DNA of 64,000 nucleotides, from assembly GCA_022844565.1 (NCBI GenBank), contig JALHLK010000022.1:1-64000 (forward strand), given 5' to 3'. Position 1 is the first letter of the stretch. Each line of letters begins with the position of its first letter. The position numbers were made by a program, and so were the translations under genes. The notes under the pieces were generated by a model. That model saw only the letters and a list, made by a program, of their open reading frames with translations. It was not told the DNA's origin and made no database searches. The stretch is from Saprospiraceae bacterium (GTDB lineage: Bacteria > Bacteroidota > Bacteroidia > Chitinophagales > Saprospiraceae). This document shows positions 43,743-52,305 of the stretch, one piece after another.

Positions 43743-46700
43743 TTAGTTAAATGTATATCTTACACCTAATTGAGCTTGCCATACATCTCCTAAAGAAGCT
43801 CTTTTCTCAAGAGTTTGAGTAGGCAATGAAGTTCCTCTATTAGTAAATTCATAAACTGGAACTCCTGCTGTTCTTGTTACAAACCTTAGTGGAGTTGAAT
43901 TAATAACAGCGTTAGAGACACCCCAATCACTATTCAATAGGTTACCAGCATTAAAGATATCTGCTCTTAATTGTAATTTATTTCTTTTCCCACCTATAGT
44001 TGCAAAAATTTCTTGACTAAAACTAAAGTCTAAGCTAGAAATCATAGGCATTAGTTTGCCATTTCTTTCTGCATATTGTCCTCTTCTTGAATTTAAGTAT
44101 TCGTCGTTACTTATAAATTGTTCAAAAGCTGCTTCTTGTTGAGCTATTGTATAAGTCACTCCTCCAGAAACATACTGTTGAAATCTTAAATCACTTGCTT
44201 TATTAGGAATAAATAGTAAGTCATTGGATACTAATTGATCTCCATTCAAATCTCCATTAATTCTATAAGATATTCTACCTTGATTTTGGTTTTGGTAAAA
44301 TAAATTAAACGAAGTATTAAGTGCTTTAAACCATTCAAAGCTATAACCAAGATTGGCAATGATTCTATGTCTTAAATCATTATTAGAAAATGCTAGGTCA
44401 GGTAAGTTATTTCCCCTTACACTAGAGTTATCTCTCCAAGAAGAGAAAGCAATTGAACCTGCACTCATTAAGTCTCTAGTTTCACTAAAAGTATATGCAG
44501 CCATAGCAGTCAATCCATCATTTGCCAATCTTTCCAATTTAAAAGTTGCAGAATAACCATCTCCTTGGTCTGTATTCTTTAAAGTAGTTACATCTGTTAC
44601 TTTTTGAACAAGTCTGTTACCTGCATTATTATAACCGTAAATTGGTCTTGTATCAGGTCCAACTAGGTTAGCGCTTGAAGCTTTAAGGTTCGCGTTGATA
44701 TAAGTAACGTTATTAATGTCCTTGTTATATAAAAATTCACCTGTAGCAACGATGTTTAAAGGTAATTGAACATCGACAGCTAAGTTTGACCTCCATACTT
44801 GAGGAAATCTAAAGTCAGGATCTACCATTGCTAAACCATAAGATGGAGCAGGTCCACCTGGATTAGGAGTAGTATTATATTTATTTACATCAGGACTAAA
44901 ATTGTATTTATTTTTGGTATTATCTTCATTTACTGAACCTGTTAAGATACCATTATTTCCAACCTGATTAGATAACCAAACAAAAGCAGGTCTACCTGTA
45001 AAAAACCCAGTTCCCCCTCTTATTTGTATAGATCTATCTCCTTTAGCTTTATAATTAAAACCAATTCTAGGTGAAATCAAAATATTAGTTTTAGGTAATT
45101 GTGCTGTATTTACTTTCAATGGTTTCCCAAATTCATCTTGGAATGTAAATTCATTCACTTCTCTATTTTCTAACGCTGTGTTATCAAATGAAGGTACGTC
45201 TGCTCTAACTCCTGCAGTAAGTTTTAGATTTTCTCCAACAGAAATTTCATCTTGGATATAAAATCCTATTTGTCTTGCTCTAGTTGTAGCTGTAGGAAGT
45301 GCTCCACCTGCAAGGTTTGATGAAGTTTTAACATATCTTCTTAATGTTGGGTTATTATTTTGATCAGTATCAATATCATTATAGAAATCTTGTAAAGAAC
45401 TATAAACGAATTGTCCATAATACGTTGGAGTAAATGTATTTCTAAATTCAAATGCTTCAAAGTTGATACCTGCCGTAATTGTATGGTTCTTCATATAGTA
45501 TGTGAAGTTGTTTTGTAATTGCCAAGTATCCGTATCCAATATATTGTTAGGAGTAAATGGTTCGTAACCAAAAGCAGTATAACCTCTACCCGCATCTAAG
45601 ATATCAACTAGTGGAAAAATACCACCTTTACTACTTCTATAATCTCTATTTGATGTAAAACCACCTATTATTTTATTGGTAAATCCTTTACCAAGATAAT
45701 TGTGCTCAGCAATAATAGAGTGAATATCATTATTAATAACGTAGTTAGAATTTTCGAAACCCAAAGAGAAACCATTGTTTGTTCTACCAGAGAATGCCCC
45801 ACTTGCACTAGCTTCTACGTCTCTTGAAGATTTTAAGTAGTTGTATCTAACACTTAATCTGTTTTTAGAATCCATGTTGTAATCAAGCTTTAATGTCGCT
45901 TTATCACTTTGAGTTGCGAAGTCAAAGCCTTCGTATGCACCTGGATCGTAGTTAAACCTAGAAATTAAAGTTTCTCTTAACCGATCTAAATCGCTAGCTC
46001 TTACTCTTGAAATTGTGCCACCAACTGTTTGGCCATCTCTCAATGCTGTGAATTGTGTAGCTGGGTCTGTTCTTCTTTCTAATTCAGCATTTGCAAAGAA
46101 AAATAACTTGTTCTTGATAATTGGTCCACCTAATCTAAATCCATATTGCTTGATATCAAAATTTTGTGTAACAACATCTCTTTCGCCAGCTTTATCACCT
46201 ACATAAGATTCATTTCTGGTATTTGCAAAAATAGAACCAGAAAATTCATTCGTTCCACTTTTAGTTACTACGTTGACTCCTGCTCCTGTAAAACCACCTT
46301 GACGAACATCAAAAGGAGCTATGTTAACTTGGATTTGTTCCACTGCATCTAATGAAAAAGGTGTTGAGTTTGTCTGACCTCCTGGTATATCAGAAAGACC
46401 AAAACTGTTGTTAAAAATTGAACCATCTAATGTGATGTTATTAAATCTTGCATCAGTTCCAGAGAAAGACCTCCCGTTAGCTTGCGGTGTCAGTCTTGTA
46501 AAATCTGAAATAGATCTGCTTAAAGTTGGTAAAGAATTAATTGCTTGAGATCCGATATTAGTACCAGTTCCATTTTTCTTGCTATTTAAGATTGAATTTC
46601 TTGCAGAAGTAATCACTACTTCATCAATCAATACGCCTTCTTCTGTTAGCATAGTATTGAAAACAAAATCTTGACCTAGGTTTAAGTAAACATTTTCTAC

Positions 46701-46973
46701 AAAAAAGTCCTGAAAACCAACGTAACTGGCTGAAATCTTGTAAGGTCCTCCAACTCTTAATCCTGGAATAGCAAATCTTCCATCAGAATTGGTAGTGTTA
46801 CCATACAGAGATCCTGATGGAACGTGTAAAGCTGTAACAGTCGCACCAATTAGTTCTTCACCTTTAGAATCTGTAATTTTCCCTGTTACAGATGCAGTTG
46901 TTACACCTTGTGCATTAATCGAAATGTAGGCAATAAATGCCATCATAAATAGTAAAATTCTTTTCATTATCAT
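43743..46973 (-). CDS. TonB-dependent outer-membrane receptor with carboxypeptidase-like regulatory domain
   Basis: A 1076-residue Oar-like receptor. Signal peptide (INAQGVTT near residue 22), then a carboxypeptidase regulatory-like domain (ASVTGKITDSKGEELIGATVTAL, residues 28-105), a plug domain (GSQAINSLPTLSRSISDFTRLTPQ near 140) with NNITLDGSIFNNSFG, and a beta-barrel to the end, where LGVRYTFN supplies the terminal aromatic residue. It imports nutrients across the outer membrane using TonB energy. No SusD partner is present, so it is not a standard SusCD pair. Confidence 0.92.
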   Translation of the reverse strand: MIMKRILLFMMAFIAYISINAQGVTTASVTGKITDSKGEELIGATVTALHVPSGSLYGNTTNSDGRFAIPGLRVGGPYKISASYVGFQDFFVENVYLNLGQDFVFNTMLTEEGVLIDEVVITSARNSILNSKKNGTGTNIGSQAINSLPTLSRSISDFTRLTPQANGRSFSGTDARFNNITLDGSIFNNSFGLSDIPGGQTNSTPFSLDAVEQIQVNIAPFDVRQGGFTGAGVNVVTKSGTNEFSGSIFANTRNESYVGDKAGERDVVTQNFDIKQYGFRLGGPIIKNKLFFFANAELERRTDPATQFTALRDGQTVGGTISRVRASDLDRLRETLISRFNYDPGAYEGFDFATQSDKATLKLDYNMDSKNRLSVRYNYLKSSRDVEASASGAFSGRTNNGFSLGFENSNYVINNDIHSIIAEHNYLGKGFTNKIIGGFTSNRDYRSSKGGIFPLVDILDAGRGYTAFGYEPFTPNNILDTDTWQLQNNFTYYMKNHTITAGINFEAFEFRNTFTPTYYGQFVYSSLQDFYNDIDTDQNNNPTLRRYVKTSSNLAGGALPTATTRARQIGFYIQDEISVGENLKLTAGVRADVPSFDNTALENREVNEFTFQDEFGKPLKVNTAQLPKTNILISPRIGFNYKAKGDRSIQIRGGTGFFTGRPAFVWLSNQVGNNGILTGSVNEDNTKNKYNFSPDVNKYNTTPNPGGPAPSYGLAMVDPDFRFPQVWRSNLAVDVQLPLNIVATGEFLYNKDINNVTYINANLKASSANLVGPDTRPIYGYNNAGNRLVQKVTDVTTLKNTDQGDGYSATFKLERLANDGLTAMAAYTFSETRDLMSAGSIAFSSWRDNSSVRGNNLPDLAFSNNDLRHRIIANLGYSFEWFKALNTSFNLFYQNQNQGRISYRINGDLNGDQLVSNDLLFIPNKASDLRFQQYVSGGVTYTIAQQEAAFEQFISNDEYLNSRRGQYAERNGKLMPMISSLDFSFSQEIFATIGGKRNKLQLRADIFNAGNLLNSDWGVSNAVINSTPLRFVTRTAGVPVYEFTNRGTSLPTQTLEKRASLGDVWQAQLGVRYTFN

Positions 46974-47284
46974 TATCTAGTTTGATTTGTGTGCAAAAGT
47001 AGTTAGGATTTAGGTAATATTACGAGGATTCATTGATTATTTAACAATTTGTTCATATTATTTTTCCACATAATATCATGATTTTCAACATTTGATGTAA
47101 TTAATTTCTTACATATTTACTCAAATTATAGATATTATCTAATTTATCTTAATTTTATTGATTAAAATATATGAATTATTATAATTATTGAATATTATTT
47201 AATTTGTTAGATTAAATGAAAGGTGCACTCTAATTTGGTGAAACTCAATAATTTTTAAGATTGGCAGAATAATATTTTTATCTT
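46974..47284. other. AT-rich intergenic gap; TonB receptor promoter
   Basis: The only element I can name is TACTTTTG on the minus strand at 46994-47001, 21 bp before the receptor start, a TAnnTTTG -7 box. The rest (47030-47284) is very AT-rich with no frame or hairpin of note. Confidence 0.5.
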
Positions 47285-47881
47285 TTACTTTTCAAAACTT
47301 TGCTCACCTGCATGGATGGCGATAGTTAGATGATTTTCCTTTGGTGGAATTGGACATTTGTACCCGTCTTTATACGCACAAAGTGGATTGTAAGACTTAT
47401 TAAAATCTACAACTAATATTCCATTGTTGATGTCTTTTTCAAGTAAGTCAAGATACCTGCCACCACCGTATGTTGTATCACCATTTGTTATATCTTTGTA
47501 TGGCAAAAATAGTTTTCCTATGTAAAGCGGTGATTGTGACAAAAGTTGATAAATAGTAAGGGCTATTTTTTCATTTTTTATGGTGCAAAATAATTTAGCA
47601 AAAGGACTGTATGGCGTTGTTGTGCCAGCATAAGTTGGGATTTGAATAGGCGAAGACGTTTCAAATCTTTCTATACTGCACTTGCAGTTGTACGTTGCAT
47701 CTATTGGGTAATATTTTAATGCCGCGATTTGTGTTTGTTGGAGAGGTGCACGGTCTCCTATTATAAGGCTTTGGTGCCTGTTACTTCGATATTGATCGAT
47801 AGTTTGGAGATAGTCAGCGGTCTTTTTATTACAAGAGAGCAAGCATATGAATAGCAGGAGTTGGAAAATAATTTTATTCAT
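47285..47881 (-). CDS. DUF1684 family lipoprotein
   Basis: A 198-residue lipoprotein (lipobox LLSC at residue 17). The DUF1684 signature is visible: ALKYYPIDATYNCKCSIERFE, LPYKDITNGDTTYGGGRYLDL near 145 and DFNKSYNPLCAY, with CPIPPKENHLTIAIHAGEQ at the C terminus. The domain has a compact beta fold; function is unknown. Its start overlaps the stop of the upstream gene by one base (TAATG), so the two are coupled. Confidence 0.88.
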   Translation of the reverse strand: MNKIIFQLLLFICLLSCNKKTADYLQTIDQYRSNRHQSLIIGDRAPLQQTQIAALKYYPIDATYNCKCSIERFETSSPIQIPTYAGTTTPYSPFAKLFCTIKNEKIALTIYQLLSQSPLYIGKLFLPYKDITNGDTTYGGGRYLDLLEKDINNGILVVDFNKSYNPLCAYKDGYKCPIPPKENHLTIAIHAGEQSFEK

Positions 47882-48735
47882 TAAAGCGTATTTACGACTA
47901 CTATTTTATTGTCTTTTTTGGTCAATCTACTCAGGTTATTAATTTGTTGATTTTTTAGATCAATGATAAGATTCCAACTGCTTTTATCATTATCTCTTTT
48001 ATATATGCCGCTACCTTTCGTAGCATAAAAATCCAAGTTGTCAATAATGAAATCTTGGCTAGGTAGCTCTTCTAGTATAAATGTCCTTTCTGTCTTGATT
48101 TCATAAGATACGAGCTTGTATGTACCATTGGTAGATACGGAATAGTAAATGATATCATTTGATTTATAAAACGCTCTTCCTATGTTTTCTCCTACCACCT
48201 TCTCTTGAGATGTCACCAAATTATGGATGACCAATTTATTTGGTCCAGGTGTCCCAACTGAAAAGTATACCAATTCGTCTTTATTAAGCCACTCAAAATA
48301 TCCTGGTTGCTTCAATTCTGCAACTTTCTTTCCCACATTATCCCGAGTTCTCGGATAACTATACATTTTTTGTACAGTCCCTTCTTGTACAATACAATTG
48401 ATGTTGAGCTTAGTTAAATCCAATTTGGGTGAAAACTCACTGATGCTTGCTGTATTGGTCACCTTATAATAAGACTTATCATTGAGATTCACTTCTATGA
48501 TGTCTGTCATCCCATCTCTATCTTCATCTGCTGATACTAATATCCTCCTATCATCAATAAAAGATGGTTGATTCACATACGTATTGTTGGCAAATTGACT
48601 AATATAACTCAAATTTTTGACTGTGTAGTCAGAAGTGATATCAATTAGGTATATAGCATTCTTTATGTTAGCTTGACCAATAATGTTTGATGATGATAGT
48701 GCAATTATGGTTAACGCCTTTAAGTAAAGTCTCAT
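47881..48735 (-). CDS. Exported TolB-like beta-propeller protein
   Basis: About 284 residues with a signal peptide (MRLYLKALTIIALSSSNIIGQ), then repeated WD40-like PD40 blades as in TolB: PSFIDDRRILVSADEDRDGMTDIIEVNL, ISEFSPKLDLTKLNINCIVQEGTVQKMYSYP and KPGYFEWLNKDELVYFS-like units. It most likely binds a partner in the periplasm. I chose the ATG at 48735: an upstream TTG at 48759 falls in the -7 box TATATTTG at 48757-48764. Coupled to the DUF1684 lipoprotein. Confidence 0.75.
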   Translation of the reverse strand: MRLYLKALTIIALSSSNIIGQANIKNAIYLIDITSDYTVKNLSYISQFANNTYVNQPSFIDDRRILVSADEDRDGMTDIIEVNLNDKSYYKVTNTASISEFSPKLDLTKLNINCIVQEGTVQKMYSYPRTRDNVGKKVAELKQPGYFEWLNKDELVYFSVGTPGPNKLVIHNLVTSQEKVVGENIGRAFYKSNDIIYYSVSTNGTYKLVSYEIKTERTFILEELPSQDFIIDNLDFYATKGSGIYKRDNDKSSWNLIIDLKNQQINNLSRLTKKDNKIVVVNTL

Positions 48736-48756
48736 GATTAGTTTTTTACATTTCTG

Positions 48757-48764
48757 CAAATATA
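48757..48764 (-). promoter_or_regulatory. -7 promoter box (TATATTTG) for the TolB-like/DUF1684 pair
   Basis: Exact TAnnTTTG match on the minus strand, 21 bp before the ATG at 48735. Confidence 0.5.
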
Positions 48765-48814
48765 ACTTTTATAACCTTATCTAAGCAAATTTTGCATTCG
48801 GAAAATGTCTTAAC

Positions 48815-48890
48815 GCTAAAACCTAATTTTCAATTTCTAAAACCTAACATCTAAAACCTAACATCTAGAATCTAAACCCTAACTATCTAA
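48815..48890. repeat. Degenerate 14-bp tandem repeat (CTAAAACCTAACAT)
   Basis: About four imperfect copies of CTAAAACCTAACAT lie in the 3' flank of the T9SS dockerin gene. Another of the short word repeats typical of the gaps in this window. Confidence 0.6.
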
Positions 48891-51336
48891 CCAAACTAAT
48901 CTTCTTAGTCAATTGAGTCGTCCCTGTGGTGATTTTAGCAAAATACACCCCATTTCTCAAACCATCTAAGACGATAGAGACTTGCTTACTGTTTTGCTCA
49001 CTGTACTTTTTGATCAACTGTCCTGCCATGTCGTAGATTTCTACTTCTTTGATCTGATCTTGACCTTGCAATGCGATATAGAAGTCACCTTGTGTAGGAT
49101 TTGGATAGATCATGACTTGATCTTCTACACTTACTTTTTGAGTTTTCTTTCTGTTTACTTTTATTTTTATCGGCTCAGCTATACCTGTGATTTGCTCACC
49201 TTTACTATTCTCTAGCACTACGCCTGATGGTATGATAGATTGATAATAATAATCAGCTTCATCATCGAAGAAACCTTGTGCTTCGTCTTTTACAACACCA
49301 AAAACGGTTCCTAAGATACCTGTTCCAGAAATCCCTTTTACATGCGTACGTGAGATAGCAGATGTGATCAATCCAGCCTCACTTTTTGTATAAAAATCGA
49401 TAAGCGGAGATAAATGCCCTAACCATGAATCTTGATCAAATTTTACTTGTATGGTATTGTTGTGCAAAAATCCTGAGTTAATCCTTACATTAAAAGCCAA
49501 TCCGTAGACATCTAATAAGGGCTCTACCTGATTACCCACCACAATATCAAAAGTGACTAAGTCACCCGAATCAACTTCTGTCTGATGTGGTACCAATTGA
49601 AAAGGGAAAGTTCTACCAGTACCGTATGGTGATGCCACCAAAGCTGATGTTCTACCTAAATTTTCAGCTACACCAAGTACATCGTTTCTATCTACTACAC
49701 CATCACCGTTGGTGTCTGCATATTTAGTATTTATATTGGTAGCATTGTTAACCCAATCTTGTGCAGGTATACCATTCCAATTGATTGATGTAATATTTCT
49801 ATTATTACCTAAGCTACCATAATTTTTACCTATGCCCAATATATCAAGCGGTGTGACTACTCCATCTTTATTCACATCACCCGGCCAAACACAATCCGTA
49901 CCGCAATCACAATCAGCCTCTTGATTTATCACGGTGTACCTAAGCATATAATTTTTAGCGGGCTGTGTCCCTAATTTGTAAGACACTATCAAAGAGTCTT
50001 TCCCACTATAACCTGGCATAGGCACATATTCTACTACTGCTTTGCCTTGTATTTTTCCGCAATCCAGTCCAATAGGTTCTATCTGTTGGTACGCACTAGC
50101 TCCACCTCTTTTAGGTTGTGTAACGATGTTTATTTGATAACCATTGAGTGGTGTTTCATAAGAGAAAGTATGTCTACCATTTCTTTTTACATCAAAACTA
50201 TAAAGATGATTGTTTGAAGGTTCAATATTTCCTACATGTAATGTTATGTTACCTACCTCTCTACTTAATCTACTACCCGCATCGTAAAACAATTTTAACG
50301 TTCCACTAAAGTTTTGAGCTGGTGTAAAAGAAAACAGCCCATTCCCTAAATACTTTAATTCTTTAGAAAAGTTATACACGGTCCCTTTACTTAAATCATT
50401 GTCAAATACATTAAATGTGATGCTTTGATTCACCCCGCCATATACCTCATCATCTTTTACTAAACCACCATCGACATCTTTAGCTTTGAGCGAAATATTA
50501 TACGTAATTTTGTAGTTACCGACACTAAAGAGTACTCTATCTGTACCGTTACCTAGTTTTGTGTTGGTATATTTGTATGCTTGCTCATTTATTTTTGTTA
50601 CTACACCATTAGCTGGAGGAGTGATGATACTATTCAATCTTGTAGGTAGCACAATCAAGTACTCACTTTTTTCACTTACTACGATAGATTGTATCTCGTC
50701 TTTGTTAACTTTTCTGTCCTTATATAGATAAATTGAAGCCTTACTTTGAGTTTTGGTTATATTCTCCACTGTATAGGTAATGATATCCTCTTCAAAATTA
50801 TTTGGCACAGTATATTCTACCAAACCATTCTTCAATACTGCTTTCCCAAATTTAGTATCCGACACCACCAATCGTTTTGGAAAAGCATCGTTAAACACAT
50901 CATTAACCAAAGGATCAATTTTGATAGTATTATTACCCTCTACCTTCACAAAGTCATCATTGGCAATAACTATTGACTGCACAACCGAAAAATTATATCT
51001 ATGCTTAATACTTATTGTTGGAATCGCATCCAAAGTATTTAACTCAACCAATTTTGTCCCCTGAAATCCCGATTTTGAAAAATCAAAAGTTACTTCAAAA
51101 TTTGTAGCAGTAATATTTTTAACCCTTACTTCCACATCCCCAAACGGATCCATAAGATTATTGATTGACCTTATATCTATAGACGAAAAAATAGTATCTT
51201 TAAAAGAAGACCCCACCAGCAAAGTGTGGTATTTATCAATAGCATTGAAAGACTGAGCACTCGAATAAGTACCAATAAAAAATGTAAAAAGAATCGCAAA
51301 GACAGCTATTAAATGCCTTGATCGATAATGTATCAT
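48883..51336 (-). CDS. T9SS-secreted protein with internal dockerin and cohesin-like domains
   Basis: About 817 residues. Signal peptide (MIHYRSRHLIAVFAILF, cleavage near SSAQS), several Ig/cadherin-like beta domains (TPAQNFSGTLKLFYD, PGYSGKDSLIVSYKL), then near 490-570 two calcium-binding dockerin type I repeats (GDVNKDGVVTPLDILGIGKNYG and DTNGDGVVDRNDVLGVAENLG, each with the D-x-N/D-x-D/N-G loop), a cohesin-like domain, and a type A T9SS sorting tail (VMIYPNPTQGDFYI ... NGVYFAKITTG). The start was set at the ATG before the signal peptide; an upstream ATG at 51411 adds 25 residues without one. Probably cell-surface or secreted. Confidence 0.85.
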   Translation of the reverse strand: MIHYRSRHLIAVFAILFTFFIGTYSSAQSFNAIDKYHTLLVGSSFKDTIFSSIDIRSINNLMDPFGDVEVRVKNITATNFEVTFDFSKSGFQGTKLVELNTLDAIPTISIKHRYNFSVVQSIVIANDDFVKVEGNNTIKIDPLVNDVFNDAFPKRLVVSDTKFGKAVLKNGLVEYTVPNNFEEDIITYTVENITKTQSKASIYLYKDRKVNKDEIQSIVVSEKSEYLIVLPTRLNSIITPPANGVVTKINEQAYKYTNTKLGNGTDRVLFSVGNYKITYNISLKAKDVDGGLVKDDEVYGGVNQSITFNVFDNDLSKGTVYNFSKELKYLGNGLFSFTPAQNFSGTLKLFYDAGSRLSREVGNITLHVGNIEPSNNHLYSFDVKRNGRHTFSYETPLNGYQINIVTQPKRGGASAYQQIEPIGLDCGKIQGKAVVEYVPMPGYSGKDSLIVSYKLGTQPAKNYMLRYTVINQEADCDCGTDCVWPGDVNKDGVVTPLDILGIGKNYGSLGNNRNITSINWNGIPAQDWVNNATNINTKYADTNGDGVVDRNDVLGVAENLGRTSALVASPYGTGRTFPFQLVPHQTEVDSGDLVTFDIVVGNQVEPLLDVYGLAFNVRINSGFLHNNTIQVKFDQDSWLGHLSPLIDFYTKSEAGLITSAISRTHVKGISGTGILGTVFGVVKDEAQGFFDDEADYYYQSIIPSGVVLENSKGEQITGIAEPIKIKVNRKKTQKVSVEDQVMIYPNPTQGDFYIALQGQDQIKEVEIYDMAGQLIKKYSEQNSKQVSIVLDGLRNGVYFAKITTGTTQLTKKISLVR

Positions 51337-51407
51337 GAGTTTTGAGTATTTCGGGGGTAAAGTTATGATTTTTATTGATATTACTACATCATTTGATGGA
51401 AAATTTT

Positions 51408-51602
51408 TCAAATTTTGAGAATGTTAAAATGTTCAAATGTTGAAAATGTTCAAATGTTGGAAATGTTGAAATGATGAAAATGTTCAAATTTTAAAATGTT
51501 GAGAATTTTCAAATGTTGTGAATGTTAAAATGTTGTAAAAAATAGCTATTGAACATTAGCCTAAAATAGCTAATTTAAACATTAATTATCAAATAATTTG
51601 AA
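51408..51602. repeat. Degenerate short repeat array (AATGTTCAAATG) left of the IVP gene
   Basis: Variants of AAAATGTTCAAATG and AAATGTTGAGAATG follow each other for nearly 200 bp. The reverse complement word, AATTTGAACATT, dominates the array on the other side of the next gene. Confidence 0.75.
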
Positions 51603-51662
51603 CTATAAATAAATAGATTCTACCTTTACAATAAGATAATTTGTAATATTTAAAAAAAATGA

Positions 51663-51956
51663 ATGATGAAGGAAAACATAATTTTAAATAAAACATTTCA
51701 ATTTGCTGTTCAGATAATAGATTTTTGTGAAATTTTAATAGAACAAAGAAAATTTGCAATTTCAAATCAATTATTAAGGTCTGGAACATCAATTGGTGCT
51801 AATGTTCGGGAGGCACAAAACCCACATAGTCGTGCAGTTTTCATTTCAAAAATGGTTATTGCAATGAAAGAGGCTGATGAAACAGGATATTGGTTACAAC
51901 TTTGCAAAGCTGCAAAGAATTATCCCAATTCAGATTATCTAGAGCAAGAAATATGA
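51663..51956 (+). CDS. Four-helix-bundle (S23/IVP-type) protein, shortened by an in-frame TGA
   Basis: A 97-residue protein of the 23S rRNA intervening-sequence protein family, a homologue of Avd of diversity-generating retroelements. Typical blocks: FQFAVQIIDFCEILIEQRKFAISNQLLRSGTSIGANVREAQNP (about 14-56), then MVIAMKEADETGYWLQLC near 69-86. After the TGA at 51954-51956 the same frame continues with EIKKLIGLIISTSKRG before a second stop at 52005-52007, exactly the family's usual C terminus. So the last helix is cut by a nonsense codon. Nothing in the window shows an RNA partner or an rRNA insertion. Confidence 0.85.
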   Translation: MMKENIILNKTFQFAVQIIDFCEILIEQRKFAISNQLLRSGTSIGANVREAQNPHSRAVFISKMVIAMKEADETGYWLQLCKAAKNYPNSDYLEQEI

Positions 51957-52005
51957 GAAATAAAAAAACTAATTGGGTTAATCATTTCAACAAGTAAAAG
52001 AGGTT

Positions 52006-52302
52006 GAGAATGATCAAATGTTCAAATATTTAAATGTTGAGAATGTTGAAAATGTTCAAATATTCAAATTTTGAGAATGTTCAAATGTCGTAAAAATCAG
52101 ATAATTTGAACAATTTTAAATCATTTCAAAAAAATATAATCTGAACATTATTAGATCATTCGAAAATCAGTAATTTGAAAATTTAACCACATTAATGATA
52201 GCATTTGAAAATTAGATAATTTGAACATTATTATAGCATTTGAAAATTAGATAATTTTAACATTAATTATAGCATTTGAAAATCAGATAATTTGAACATT
52301 TA
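52006..52302. repeat. Degenerate repeat array right of the IVP gene (AGATAATTTGAACATTA)
   Basis: Starts with the same AATGTTCAAAT words as the left array, then switches to three copies of a unit of about 33 bp close to GCATTTGAAAATTAGATAATTTGAAC (about 52200, 52235, 52270). It runs to 4 bp before the GTG start of the next gene. Confidence 0.75.
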
Positions 52303-52305
52303 TAA

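Noticed and set aside
43743-46973. SusC of a SusCD glycan-uptake locus
   Set aside because: There is no SusD-like lipoprotein or glycoside hydrolase next to it; an Oar-like receptor is the better call.
51954-51956. TGA recoding (selenocysteine or alternative code)
   Set aside because: TGA terminates other genes here and no SECIS-type hairpin or family precedent supports recoding.
51408-52302. Diversity-generating retroelement
   Set aside because: The four-helix protein is Avd-like, but no reverse transcriptase, template repeat or variable target gene is present in the window.
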